From Acinetobacter bohemicus ANC 3994 (GTDB taxonomy: Bacteria; Pseudomonadota; Gammaproteobacteria; Pseudomonadales; Moraxellaceae): 64,000 nt of DNA. The stretch lies in assembly GCF_000367925.1 (NCBI RefSeq), contig NZ_KB849164.1, forward strand, positions 1,080,653 through 1,144,652, given 5' to 3'. Both the position numbers and the translations under genes were made by a program. Below are positions 17,194 to 26,182 of the stretch, one piece after another. Under the pieces are notes generated by a model, which was not told the DNA's origin, did no database searches, and saw only the letters and a program-made list of their open reading frames with translations. Position 1 is the stretch's first letter. Each line of letters starts with the position of its first letter.

Positions 17194-18252
17194 TTACGGA
17201 TGAACAATAATTTTAACTGCCGATTCATTGTTGTGAATAAGCGTTTCAAAACCTTCCGAAACCAAATCATCCAGCGCAATACGCTGGGTAATAAACGGCT
17301 CCAAATTAATTTTGCCTTGTTCAACCAATTTAATGGTTTCCTGATGATCATTGACATAGGCAATTGTGCCGCGGATATCCAGCTCTTTCATCACTACGCT
17401 ATGGACATTGACTGTAGCTGGATGGCTCCAAATCGAAACAATCACCAACACGCCTGTCGGCTTGATTGCAGTCACCAAAGTATCCAACACTTTATTGACA
17501 CTGCTGCATTCAAAGGCCACATCAACACCACGATCAGCGGTAATTTTCATGACTTCCGCAACGACATCAACTTCCGATGGATCAAGCACATAATCGGCAA
17601 CACCGGCTTCTTTGGCTTTTTCCTTCCGTTTGGCGCTCAGTTCGGTAATGATCACCGTTAGGCCTTTGGCTTTTAAAATGGCGGAGAGCAATAAGCCAAT
17701 TGGCCCTGCACCGCCGACCAAAGCAATATCCCCAGCTTTTGCACCACTGCGAACGTAAGCATGATGCCCAACCGACAAAGGCTCAATTAACGCCGCCTGA
17801 TCTAATGGAATGTCATTAGAAATGGGGTGCACCCAGCGGCGCTGCACTGCAATTTTTTCAGCCAAGCCACCACCGCGCCCGCCTAAGCCAATAAAGTTCA
17901 TATTTTTTGACAGATGATAATTGTCTTCCGGTCCTGTCGGTACATCGTCGGCAATGATATAAGGCTCAACCACCACATGCTGTCCAACCTGAATATCATC
18001 TACGCCTTCACCAACCGCATAGACCACGCCAGAGAATTCATGGCCCATAGTAATCGGCGCAGACTCACCTGAAATGGGATGCGGATGCCCACACGGTGGA
18101 ATAAAAATGGGGCCTTCCATAAATTCATGCAAGTCAGTCCCGCAAATACCGCACCAAGCCACTTGAATGCCGACAGTGCCTGCGGTCACTTGCGGTTCTG
18201 GAATCTCTTCAATGCGAATATCGCCTTGATCATAAAAACGCGCTGCTTTCAT
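17194..18252 (-). CDS. Zinc-dependent 2,3-butanediol dehydrogenase
   Basis: A 352-residue medium-chain alcohol dehydrogenase. Zinc ligands are visible in WCGICGTDLHEF and TMGHEFSG; the NAD-binding loop is VGGAGPIGLLLSAILKAKG. The segment HEFMEGPIFIPPCGHPHPISGE is characteristic of (R,R)-butanediol dehydrogenases (BdhA/ButB type). I chose the ATG at 18252 (MKAARFYDQG) because GGGAG lies at the right distance upstream; a TTG four codons earlier would overlap that site. It oxidises 2,3-butanediol to acetoin, feeding the acetoin dehydrogenase complex encoded upstream in the same direction. Confidence 0.92.
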   Translation of the reverse strand: MKAARFYDQGDIRIEEIPEPQVTAGTVGIQVAWCGICGTDLHEFMEGPIFIPPCGHPHPISGESAPITMGHEFSGVVYAVGEGVDDIQVGQHVVVEPYIIADDVPTGPEDNYHLSKNMNFIGLGGRGGGLAEKIAVQRRWVHPISNDIPLDQAALIEPLSVGHHAYVRSGAKAGDIALVGGAGPIGLLLSAILKAKGLTVIITELSAKRKEKAKEAGVADYVLDPSEVDVVAEVMKITADRGVDVAFECSSVNKVLDTLVTAIKPTGVLVIVSIWSHPATVNVHSVVMKELDIRGTIAYVNDHQETIKLVEQGKINLEPFITQRIALDDLVSEGFETLIHNNESAVKIIVHP

Positions 18253-18344
18253 AGCTGCTCCCAATTTATTGCTTGGCTGCCTAAATCGGCAGCACTATTT
18301 AATGTTATTTAAATGTGATTTAAGTGCTGTGGATGGGCTTATTC

Positions 18345-18383
18345 AGGGCCTAACTAAAACGCTACGCGTTCCGATCAGGCCCT
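18345..18383. repeat. Nested palindrome between lpd and butanediol dehydrogenase
   Basis: Outer arms AGGGCCT and AGGCCCT enclose an inner hairpin AACGC-TAC-GCGTT. A run of seven A follows on the plus strand, so relative to the leftward transcript the T run is on the 5' side; this is not a normal terminator. It may be a dispersed palindromic element or an RNA processing site in the aco operon. Confidence 0.5.
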
Positions 18384-18399
18384 AAAAAAACCTATGGTT

Positions 18400-19800
18400 T
18401 TAAATATGAATCGCGCGCTGCATGGCAGATAAAATAGACTCATGCATCGCTTCAGATAATGTCGGATGCGGAAAAATCACCTGAGCCAAACTGTCATCGG
18501 TGGCTTCAAGATACTTGGCAATTGCAAAACCTTGAATATGCTCGGTGACTTCGTGCCCAACCATATGCGCGCCCAGCAATTCGCCTGTTTCATGGTTGAT
18601 AATGGTTTTGACAAATCCAGCGCTGGCGCCTAAAGCCAATGCTTTGCCGTTGGCCTGAAATGGAAATTTGCCAATATTGATTGAATAACCCGCTGCTTTG
18701 GCTTTTTGTTCAGTTAAGCCAATACTGGCCACTTGTGGATGGGTAAAAATACAGCCCGGAATTTGGGTACGATCCAGCGGATGAACACTGGCAATACCGG
18801 CAATTTTTTCCACACACAGAATGGCTTCATGACTGGCTTTATGCGCTAAGCATGGCGCACCCGCAACATCGCCAATCGCATACACGCCTACTACATTGGT
18901 TTTGCACCATTGATCGGTTTTAATAAAACCTTTGTCCAGTTCAATCCCCAGACTGTCTAAACCCAGCTCGGCAGAATTCGGCCGCACGCCAATGGCAGAC
19001 AGCACTTTGTCAAAAGTTAAATGCTGTACCCCTGCGGCTGTTTCAATTTGGCAAGTGACTTGCTCATTCTGAATGTGCAAACTTTGCACTGTAGCTTCGG
19101 TCAGAATTTTCATGCCGCGCTGCTCAAACTGTTTTTGCACATACTGCGCCACTTCGGCATCTTCTGTAGGCAGAATCTGCTTGGCAATGTCCAGCAAAGT
19201 GACTTCACAGCCCAAGTCATGATACAAACTGGCAAATTCACTGCCAATTGCCCCCGAACCAATCACCAACAATGATTTTGGCAATTGTTCTGGTATCAGT
19301 GCTTCTTTGTAGCTCCAGACATATTTTCCATCGACCGGCACTTGAGGCAGCGCCGCTGCATGCGCCCCAGTTGCGACAATAATATGCGGCGCAGAAAGCT
19401 GCTGCTTGTTCCCCTCAGCATCGATCAATTCTAAGCGTTCTTTTGCAGTAAACTTGGCCTTGGCATTAAAAACCGTGATTTGATTTTTTTTCAGCAGCTG
19501 ACCAATACCTTGCACCAATTGGCTGGAAACTTGCCGGCTATGCTTCACCAATTGGGTCATATCAAAATCAATCGTACCGACACTAAAACCAAACTGCTGG
19601 CTATGCTTGAGTTGCTGAGCAAGTTCTGCGCCATGTAATAGTGCTTTGGTTGGAATACAGCCCCAGTTCAAGCAAATGCCGCCCAAATGATGGGCTTCCA
19701 CCACGGCAGTTTTCAGTCCAAGCTGGGCTGCACGGATGGCGGCGACATAGCCACCCGGCCCAGCGCCAATGACGATTAAATCAAATTGAATGTCTGACAT
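18400..19800 (-). CDS. lpd: Dihydrolipoyl dehydrogenase (E3) of the acetoin cluster
   Basis: A 466-residue FAD disulfide reductase. It has the FAD-binding GAGPGGYVAAIRAAQLG, the redox-active disulfide in GGICLNWGCIPTKALL, the NAD-binding GSGAIGSEFASLYHDLG and the C-terminal interface histidine in AHMVGHEVTE and FPHPTLSEA. It reoxidises the dihydrolipoyl arm of AcoC with NAD+. The start is the ATG at 19800 (MSDIQFD), preceded by GGAG at 7 bp; a TTG two codons upstream is less likely. It begins ten bases after the acoC stop, in the same operon, and can serve as the complex-specific E3. Confidence 0.95.
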   Translation of the reverse strand: MSDIQFDLIVIGAGPGGYVAAIRAAQLGLKTAVVEAHHLGGICLNWGCIPTKALLHGAELAQQLKHSQQFGFSVGTIDFDMTQLVKHSRQVSSQLVQGIGQLLKKNQITVFNAKAKFTAKERLELIDAEGNKQQLSAPHIIVATGAHAAALPQVPVDGKYVWSYKEALIPEQLPKSLLVIGSGAIGSEFASLYHDLGCEVTLLDIAKQILPTEDAEVAQYVQKQFEQRGMKILTEATVQSLHIQNEQVTCQIETAAGVQHLTFDKVLSAIGVRPNSAELGLDSLGIELDKGFIKTDQWCKTNVVGVYAIGDVAGAPCLAHKASHEAILCVEKIAGIASVHPLDRTQIPGCIFTHPQVASIGLTEQKAKAAGYSINIGKFPFQANGKALALGASAGFVKTIINHETGELLGAHMVGHEVTEHIQGFAIAKYLEATDDSLAQVIFPHPTLSEAMHESILSAMQRAIHI

Positions 19801-19810
19801 GTTCAATCTC

Positions 19811-21364
19811 CTACACCAAAATCAATGCAGGATTTTCAACAAACTGCTTAAAAGCTGCTAAAAATTTCGCACCCAGAGCACCGTCAATGACACGGTGATC
19901 GCAAGACAATGTTGCTGTTACCATCTGGCGGATCACGATCTGGTCATTTTCAACCACTGTGCGTTGCTCCGATGCACCCAAGGCCAAAATAGCACCCTGT
20001 GGTGGATTGATAATGGCATCAAACTGTTTCACGCCCAGCATGCCTAAATTTGAAATGCTGAAGCTGCCGCCTTGAAACTCATCTGGCGCAAGCTTTCCTA
20101 TTTTGGCGCGTGTGGCTAAATCCCGCACCTCAGCAGAAATTTCCGCTAAAGACTTTTTATTCGCCGCTTTCACAATCGGCGTGATCAAGCCATTTTCAAT
20201 GGCAACCGCGATAGAAATATCGGCATGCTCAAATTGTAAAATCTGCTGATTTTCTTCATCAAACTGCACATTGACTTGTGGCACTTTCATCAAGGCAGCA
20301 GCGGCAGCTTTAATCAACATGTCATTTATCGACAGCTTAACCTGCGGAACCGTGGCATTAATTTGGCTGCGTAGCGCCTGAATAGCATTGACATTTAAAT
20401 CAGCAATCAAACGGAAATGCGGTGCATTGCGTTTCGCAGACTGCAAGCGTGCAGCAATTGCCCTGCGCATGCCATTCATGGCAATTGTAGTCACTACGGT
20501 AGATGGGGCTGATGCAGACTCACATGCCGTATGGCTCACACTTGGATTGTCACGTGCATAAACAGCTTCTACATCTTCCTTGCAAATACGGCCGCGCGAA
20601 CCGGAGGTGCGACAATCATGCAAATTGATGCCCCATTGTTTAGCTAAGCGGCGCGCGACTGGCGTGGCGGCAATTTGGCTGTCATCGGCAGTCGATTTGA
20701 CCGCTTTACCGCTGGCTTGATGGCGAATATCCGGCCACTGACCGCCAGCTGCGATAACAGCGGTTTGAATATCACTGACACTAATACGGCCTGCACGTCC
20801 AGATCCAGTAATTTTTGCCAAATCTACATTATGCTTTTCTGCCAGCCTTAAAGCATGCGGTGTTGCGAAAATATCTTCAGACAATTGATAGCCTTGTAGC
20901 GCTGTAGGAATCGCATAGCCGCCTTGAACAGCAGGTTTTATAGCTTTTGAAGCACTGTTTTGCACAGGTACAGTTTGCGCTGTAGTTTCAGCCGGAACTG
21001 GCGCAGTTTTTTCCGCAACGGCTGCAACTGTTTTTGTTTCGCTTTTTGATGATGCACCCGCAGTTGCAGGTGTGCCACCCAAAGACTGAACAAAGGCATC
21101 AATCTCCGCATCTGCAACCTGCGATTCAGCGCAGACTGCAATAAAACCGCCAACAATTAAGGTATCCCCATTTTTTGCTAAAATTTTACGCAATGTACCT
21201 TCGAACGGCGCTTCCAGTACATTGACGATTTTTGTGGTTTCAATCTCGCAAATTTCCTGCCCTTTGGTGAAGTGTTCACCCTCTTGGATGAGCCACTGGG
21301 CAATGGTGCCCTCTTCCATGGACAGCCCCCATTTGGGGATTTCTAAGGTTTTAATTTCGCTCAT
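19811..21364 (-). CDS. acoC: Acetoin dehydrogenase E2, dihydrolipoyl acetyltransferase, with two subunit-binding domains
   Basis: A 517-residue 2-oxo-acid-dehydrogenase-type E2. A lipoyl domain spans about residues 3-78, with the lipoylated lysine K45 in EIETTKIVN. An Ala/Pro/Thr-rich linker follows. Two peripheral subunit-binding domains are visible, about 167-203 (FATPHALRLAEKHNV ... GRISVSDIQ) and about 232-270 (AATPVARRLAKQWGI ... GRICKEDVE). The catalytic domain begins near 290 and carries the acetyltransferase motif DHRVIDG near the C-terminus. It transfers the acetyl unit from E1 to CoA. The start is the ATG at 21364 with GGAGG upstream; it lies immediately after the acoB stop. Tandem subunit-binding domains are uncommon and may let the core hold E1 and E3 together. 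Confidence 0.93.
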   Translation of the reverse strand: MSEIKTLEIPKWGLSMEEGTIAQWLIQEGEHFTKGQEICEIETTKIVNVLEAPFEGTLRKILAKNGDTLIVGGFIAVCAESQVADAEIDAFVQSLGGTPATAGASSKSETKTVAAVAEKTAPVPAETTAQTVPVQNSASKAIKPAVQGGYAIPTALQGYQLSEDIFATPHALRLAEKHNVDLAKITGSGRAGRISVSDIQTAVIAAGGQWPDIRHQASGKAVKSTADDSQIAATPVARRLAKQWGINLHDCRTSGSRGRICKEDVEAVYARDNPSVSHTACESASAPSTVVTTIAMNGMRRAIAARLQSAKRNAPHFRLIADLNVNAIQALRSQINATVPQVKLSINDMLIKAAAAALMKVPQVNVQFDEENQQILQFEHADISIAVAIENGLITPIVKAANKKSLAEISAEVRDLATRAKIGKLAPDEFQGGSFSISNLGMLGVKQFDAIINPPQGAILALGASEQRTVVENDQIVIRQMVTATLSCDHRVIDGALGAKFLAAFKQFVENPALILV

Positions 21365-21365
21365 C

Positions 21366-22385
21366 CTAAGCCTCCAAAGTTTTACGTACAGCCTGTTCAA
21401 TACGCGCTGCGCTTGGCAGCCATTCTTTTTCCAGCACAGGAGAAAACGGTACAGGTGAATGCGGCGGAGTCACCAATTCAATTGGCGCTTTTAAATAGTG
21501 GAAGCCTTTTTGTGCAATCAGCGCTGCAACATCGTGGGCAAAGCCACAGCGGGCAGCGGATTCATCAACAATCACGACACGACCAGTCGATGCAACCGAC
21601 TCTAAAATACCTTCTTCATCCAAAGGTGAAATAGTTCGAGGGTCCACAACTTCAACGGATATACCTTCTTTCGCTAGCTTGTCTGCAACCTCATTGGCGC
21701 GATGCACCATTAAGCTTAATGCAATGATGGTGACATCTGTCCCTTCACGGGTATAGTTCGCTACGCCAAATGGAATAGTATAGGACTCATCTGGCACTTC
21801 GCCCTTGATGTCATACAGTAGTTTATGTTCACAGAACACCACCGGATCATCATCACGAATGGCTTGAATAAGTAAGCCTTTCACATCATAAGCACTAGAT
21901 GGCACCACGACTTTGAGACCCGGCACAGAGGCAAAGACATTATAAGGAGACTGCGAATGCTGTGCTGCGGCAGAAAAACCAGCGCCGATCATGCCGCGTA
22001 CCACCATCGGTGCTTTGGCCTTGCCGCCAAACATGTAGCGGAATTTTGCCGCTTGGTTATACAGCATGTCATAGCATACACCGTAGAAGTCCATGAACAT
22101 CAAGTCGGCTACAGGACGCAAGCCTGTCGCGGCTGCTCCTGCTGCCATACCGATAATGGCAGATTCTGTAATTGGGGTATCAATAACGCGCTCTGAACCA
22201 AACTCTGTCCATAAGCCCTTGGTAACACCCAATACACCGCCAAAACCTTCCAGTTTATTGTCGTCGGTATTTTTGCCGCCATGACCGCCGCGGACATCTT
22301 CACCCACCACAATGACTGAAGGATCACGGCGCATTTCTGATTCAATCGCTTCTTTAATCGCGTTTCGATAACTTTTATTTGGCAT
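21366..22385 (-). CDS. acoB: Acetoin dehydrogenase E1 beta subunit
   Basis: A 339-residue transketolase-type E1 beta subunit. It has the N-terminal YRNAIKEAIESEMRRDPSVIVVGEDV, the region GFSAAAQHSQSPYNVFASVPGLKVVVPSSAYDVKGLLIQAI, and the C-terminal domain VVDPRTISPLDEEGILESV that ends near RIEQAV. With AcoA it forms the thiamine-diphosphate-dependent heterotetramer cleaving acetoin to acetaldehyde and a hydroxyethyl/acetyl unit. It starts 15 bp after acoA and abuts acoC. The assignment to acetoin rather than pyruvate rests on the neighbouring butanediol enzymes and AcoC type. Confidence 0.94.
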   Translation of the reverse strand: MPNKSYRNAIKEAIESEMRRDPSVIVVGEDVRGGHGGKNTDDNKLEGFGGVLGVTKGLWTEFGSERVIDTPITESAIIGMAAGAAATGLRPVADLMFMDFYGVCYDMLYNQAAKFRYMFGGKAKAPMVVRGMIGAGFSAAAQHSQSPYNVFASVPGLKVVVPSSAYDVKGLLIQAIRDDDPVVFCEHKLLYDIKGEVPDESYTIPFGVANYTREGTDVTIIALSLMVHRANEVADKLAKEGISVEVVDPRTISPLDEEGILESVASTGRVVIVDESAARCGFAHDVAALIAQKGFHYLKAPIELVTPPHSPVPFSPVLEKEWLPSAARIEQAVRKTLEA

Positions 22386-22400
22386 TGCTTTACTATTCCT

Positions 22401-23363
22401 TTAGTAAGAGACGTAAACATCGGTAAGTAGTTGGGAAACTTCTGGATACTTGGCTGCGCGCGCTTTGGCTACAGCATCATCAACATTGGCTTTTGCAGCA
22501 GCATCAATCGCATCCAGTTTGGCTTCATCAATTTTACCTTTGACTTTTTCACGGAAAATTTTCAACGGATCTTTATGTTCTTTCACATAATCCAGTTCTT
22601 CTTTGGAACGGATCAGCCCCGGATCACCTTCAAAATGGCCATAAAAACGGTTGGTGACCGTTTCAATCACGCTCGGCCCTTCGCCACGGCGCGCTCGTTC
22701 GATGGCTTTTTGCGCAACCTCATAAACCGCAAAGAAATCTGTTCCATCCACTTTTTCAGCTGGTAAACCAAACCCCGCGGCGCGCCCTGCAATATCTTTG
22801 CTGCCTACTGCATAATCATGCGCTGTTCCTTCACCAAAACCATTGTTTTCAAAAACAAAAATTACAGGAAGTTTTAAAACCACCGCCATATTGATGGCTT
22901 CAAAGGTGAGGCCCTGATTTGAACCGCCGTCACCAGTAAATGACAAACCGATGCCGCCCGTTTTCAAGGTTTTTGCGCTTAAAGCCGCGCCAATCGCCAA
23001 AGGTGGGCCACCGCCGACAATACCGTTTGCGCCAAGCATGCCTTTATCCAGATCGGCAATATGCATTGAACCGCCTTTACCGCGACACAGACCATCGTCC
23101 TTACCAAAAATTTCCAGCATCATGCCGTGAATATCACAGCCTTTGGCAATGCAGTGACCATGCCCGCGATGAGTCGAGGTAATAAAATCTTTATCGGTTA
23201 AATTTTCGCAAATCCCAACAGCAACGGCTTCTTCACCACTGTATAAATGAATGAAACCAGGGATATCACCGGTATTATTTTCATCGTGAAGCCGATCCTC
23301 AAATTCACGAATATCTCGCATACGTTTATATGCAGCTAGCAATTGCTCTTCCGTTAATTGCAT
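22401..23363 (-). CDS. acoA: Acetoin dehydrogenase E1 alpha subunit (thiamine diphosphate-dependent)
   Basis: A 320-residue E1 alpha subunit. The thiamine-diphosphate motif GDGGSNQGLTFEAINMAVVL ending in FENNGFGEG is clear, as is the active-site region HRGHGHCIAKGCD and RGKGGSMHIAD. It is short, as in acetoin-type E1 alpha rather than pyruvate dehydrogenase. It is the first gene of the leftward aco operon and has a poor Shine-Dalgarno-like AAGGATTAAG upstream. The divergent lipA begins 362 bp away, so their promoters share one AT-rich intergenic region. Confidence 0.94.
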   Translation of the reverse strand: MQLTEEQLLAAYKRMRDIREFEDRLHDENNTGDIPGFIHLYSGEEAVAVGICENLTDKDFITSTHRGHGHCIAKGCDIHGMMLEIFGKDDGLCRGKGGSMHIADLDKGMLGANGIVGGGPPLAIGAALSAKTLKTGGIGLSFTGDGGSNQGLTFEAINMAVVLKLPVIFVFENNGFGEGTAHDYAVGSKDIAGRAAGFGLPAEKVDGTDFFAVYEVAQKAIERARRGEGPSVIETVTNRFYGHFEGDPGLIRSKEELDYVKEHKDPLKIFREKVKGKIDEAKLDAIDAAAKANVDDAVAKARAAKYPEVSQLLTDVYVSY

Positions 23364-23725
23364 ATTCTTAATCCTTTCTCTTTACTATAAAAAGCAAAAT
23401 TTATAATGTAAAAATCCTAAATTAATATTCAGAATTTATTTGTTTATATAAAAATATTTCTCTCTATTTTAATATTAGACTAAATAACAAAAGCATCATT
23501 ATTTACAATAAATCAATTAAAAACAAATATTTAAAACCATTAAATATTTGTAATTTTTTATTAATTCTCAAAAAACCATGAAAACCAACTTTTAACCAAC
23601 CTTTGTTTAATATTGTTGTTATTTTTATTTGAATTATTTAATTTAAACAATATAAACATGATTTGACATTATAAATAATAATGTTATTTCATATTTTAAT
23701 TATTTTATTTAACGGACTATTTAAA
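23364..23725. other. AT-rich divergent promoter region acoA/lipA
   Basis: These 362 bp contain no convincing gene. They are extremely AT-rich. A TTGACA hexamer at 23663-23668 could be a -35 box for lipA, but I see no convincing partner -10 at the usual spacing. I also looked for a sigma-54 -24/-12 element (GG-N10-GC), as aco operons often use, and did not find a clear one. Confidence 0.5.
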
Positions 23726-24709
23726 ATGGATTTAAAACAGGTTACTCAAACAGGTCAAAAATTAAGGGGTGCAGACAAACTGGCACGTATCCCAATTAAA
23801 ATTATTGCCACTGAAAAAATCCCGCAAAAACCGGAATGGATTCGCGCCAAAATCAGCCATCCAGAAGAAATCAGGCAGATCAAAGACTTATTGCGCCAAC
23901 AGAAACTGCATACCGTCTGTGAAGAAGCAGCTTGCCCCAATCTGCCGCAGTGCTTTGGCGGTGGCACAGCAACCTTCATGATTATGGGAGATATCTGCAC
24001 GCGCCGATGCCCATTTTGCGATGTCGCGCATGGCAGACCCAATACGTTGGACCCCGATGAGCCACGGCACTTGGCCGAAACGGTTAAAAATCTGAATTTA
24101 AAATACGTGGTGATTACTTCGGTAGACCGAGATGACTTAAAAGATGGCGGTGCTCAGCATTTTGCTGACTGTATTCAAGAAATTCGCCAAACTAGCCCGG
24201 AAACCTTAATTGAAGTTTTAGTGCCGGATTTCCGCGGTCGTTTGGATATTGCTTTAAAAATCCTTAGTGAAAATCCACCTGATGTTTTTAACCATAATAT
24301 TGAAACCGTTCCCCGCCTGTACCGCGCCATGCGCCCCGGTTCTGACTATGCACATTCGCTTGATTTGCTCAGAAAGTTTAAAGAATACTGTCCAGATGTC
24401 CCAACCAAATGTGGGCTGATGGTCGGCTTAGGCGAAGTGGAAGCGGAAGTCCTTGTTTTGCTGAATGATCTGAGTGATCACTGGGTTGATTATGTAACCA
24501 TTGGCCAATATCTACAGCCGTCTAAGTCACATGCACCTATTCAACGCTTTGTTTCTTTACAAGAGTTTGAACACTATCAAATACATGGAGTGCGTTTGGG
24601 CTTTAAAAACATTTGGAGTGCACCAATGGTACGTTCCAGCTATTTTGCCGACCGTCAATATTACGGTGAACCTGTACCCAAACCATTTAAACGGGATAAA
24701 CGCGCATAG
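23726..24709 (+). CDS. lipA: Lipoyl synthase, acetoin-cluster copy
   Basis: A 327-residue radical-SAM enzyme inserting two sulfurs into octanoyl-lysine. The auxiliary 4Fe-4S ligands are C65, C70 and C76 (CEEAACPNLPQC), the radical-SAM cluster is C91-x3-C95-x2-C98 (CTRRCPFC), and the C-terminal RSSY motif is present. I chose ATG 23726 (MDLKQVTQ) with ACGGA upstream; an earlier in-frame ATG at 23681 would add a hydrophobic leader atypical of LipA. Acinetobacter genomes normally have a housekeeping lipA elsewhere, so this is probably an additional copy dedicated to loading AcoC; that inference needs the rest of the genome. Confidence 0.93.
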   Translation: MDLKQVTQTGQKLRGADKLARIPIKIIATEKIPQKPEWIRAKISHPEEIRQIKDLLRQQKLHTVCEEAACPNLPQCFGGGTATFMIMGDICTRRCPFCDVAHGRPNTLDPDEPRHLAETVKNLNLKYVVITSVDRDDLKDGGAQHFADCIQEIRQTSPETLIEVLVPDFRGRLDIALKILSENPPDVFNHNIETVPRLYRAMRPGSDYAHSLDLLRKFKEYCPDVPTKCGLMVGLGEVEAEVLVLLNDLSDHWVDYVTIGQYLQPSKSHAPIQRFVSLQEFEHYQIHGVRLGFKNIWSAPMVRSSYFADRQYYGEPVPKPFKRDKRA

Positions 24710-24725
24710 TGAGGAAATAGCTCAC

Positions 24726-24769
24726 CTATTTTGCAAAAGCGTACTTCGGCAAAATAGTTACTTTTTTTA
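24726..24769 (+). terminator. Rho-independent terminator after lipA
   Basis: CTATTTTGC and GCAAAATAG form a perfect 9-bp stem, followed by TTAC and seven T. It lies 17 bp after the lipA stop. Confidence 0.82.
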
Positions 24770-24948
24770 ACATTTGAGTCAGAAATAAGTATTTCTTGTT
24801 GCTCAAGAGGGTTCTAAAGTAAGCCTAGAATTAAAAGTACTGACCAAAGATCAGGCCATAGATAAAAAGCTAGATGGCTTGTAATATGAGAATAGAAATA
24901 GGCACTGGGCATTATGGATCTTACAGCCCAATCATAAAGGAATATGAT

Positions 24949-26040
24949 ATGAACCTGTTTAATAAAGCGCATGCTCAAGCATTGCAAACTACACATCTGG
25001 TCAATCTGGCCGCGGTTCATGCAGCGCCTATTTTAACCCTGCCGCAAGAATCCCAGCCTTCTTTATTCCGCCGTTCTATTCAGCATAATTATGCTGATTT
25101 GCTTAAAATAGCAGATGATTCTGGCATGGCGATTGGTTTAACGGATCATCACGGCACATTGTTATGGACATGGAGCAGCTCAGCCATGCTTTCTTCTGCC
25201 GAGCAGGTTCATTTCGTTGAAGGTGGACATTGGTCAACTCAGGCAGTTGGAACCAATGCTATTGGACTGACACTGAACAGCCATGTATCCAGCTGTGTTT
25301 ACTCGCATGAAAATCAAATGGACAGCGTGCGCGACTGGGTATGCTATGCCGCGCCAATTTTAGATCCTAGCTCTGGTCAGTTTCATGGCATTATCAATCT
25401 TTCAACCAAATATAAAAAGCATACGCCACTGGGTTTACTTGCGGTTGAACGCTGTGCGGATTTGGTACAACGTGCCATACAATTTGAGCAGAAAAACGTC
25501 CTGTACATTAAAGCTTTAGGTACGCCTTGGATTCAGTTTAATCAGCAGGTTTTAACCCTGAGTCACCGGCAAATTGAGATCCTGTGTATTTTAGCCTTAC
25601 ATAGAAATGGAATTGGTTTAGATGAATTGCATTATGCCTTGTACGGCGAACGCGATGTCAGCATTAAGACACTGAAAGCAGAGCTTTCTCAACTGCGCAA
25701 CTTACTGCCAAATTGTATTGAACCCCGCATTTACAAATTAAGCTGTGAAATTCAATGCGACTTTTTAAGAGCTGAACAATCCTTAAATGCGGGCTTTCTT
25801 GCCAGTACTTTCGCATTATATAAAGGAAGTTTTCTAAGCAAATCTGAAAGTCCATTTTTAAGTACATGGCGTAACTGTTTTGACGCACGACTCAGCCATC
25901 TGATTTATCAGATGCAAGATATTGATCAACTGTTACGGATTATTGGTCGCGTTCCTGAACGGATTGATGCTGTACAGCGTCTTTTGGAATTGCTTCCACA
26001 AGACAACAACTATAGAGATTATTTTTTAAAATTACTCTAA
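24949..26040 (+). CDS. GAF-domain transcriptional regulator, probable acetoin regulator lacking the sigma-54 activator module
   Basis: A 363-residue protein. Residues about 1-180 resemble the sensory half of AcoR-type activators: a short N-terminal segment (FRRSIQHNYADLLKIAD), then a GAF-like domain with GGHWSTQAVGTNAIGLTL and CYAAPILDPSSGQFHGIIN. No Walker A, GAFTGA or Fis-type helix-turn-helix is present. Instead residues about 200-262 (LTLSHRQIEILCILALHR ... VSIKTLKAELSQLRNLL) look like a winged-helix DNA-binding domain. I chose the ATG at 24949 because AAAGGA lies nine bases upstream. Its position next to lipA and the aco operon suggests it responds to acetoin or butanediol and activates the locus through an ordinary sigma factor (inference). 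Confidence 0.8.
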   Translation: MNLFNKAHAQALQTTHLVNLAAVHAAPILTLPQESQPSLFRRSIQHNYADLLKIADDSGMAIGLTDHHGTLLWTWSSSAMLSSAEQVHFVEGGHWSTQAVGTNAIGLTLNSHVSSCVYSHENQMDSVRDWVCYAAPILDPSSGQFHGIINLSTKYKKHTPLGLLAVERCADLVQRAIQFEQKNVLYIKALGTPWIQFNQQVLTLSHRQIEILCILALHRNGIGLDELHYALYGERDVSIKTLKAELSQLRNLLPNCIEPRIYKLSCEIQCDFLRAEQSLNAGFLASTFALYKGSFLSKSESPFLSTWRNCFDARLSHLIYQMQDIDQLLRIIGRVPERIDAVQRLLELLPQDNNYRDYFLKLL

Positions 26041-26062
26041 GCCGCATTCATTTTTATTACAT

Positions 26063-26109
26063 AAAAAAAGCAAAGTTGAGTAACTGAGTTATTGAACTTT
26101 GCTTTTTTT
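26063..26109. terminator. Bidirectional terminator between regulator and ycaO
   Basis: AAAAAAAGCAAAGTT pairs with AACTTTGCTTTTTTT across a 17-base loop that can itself pair. A- and T-runs on both flanks allow termination in both directions between convergent genes. Confidence 0.85.
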
Positions 26110-26182
26110 AAACTTTAATAACTCAGCTCGCACTAGAAGCAACCCCATCATACTTGTGGTTGCTCCTGCGACGACTTTAATC

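Noticed and set aside
23364..23725. Sigma-54 promoter for acoA
   Set aside because: No convincing GG-N10-GC element was found in the divergent region, and the nearby regulator lacks an AAA+ domain.
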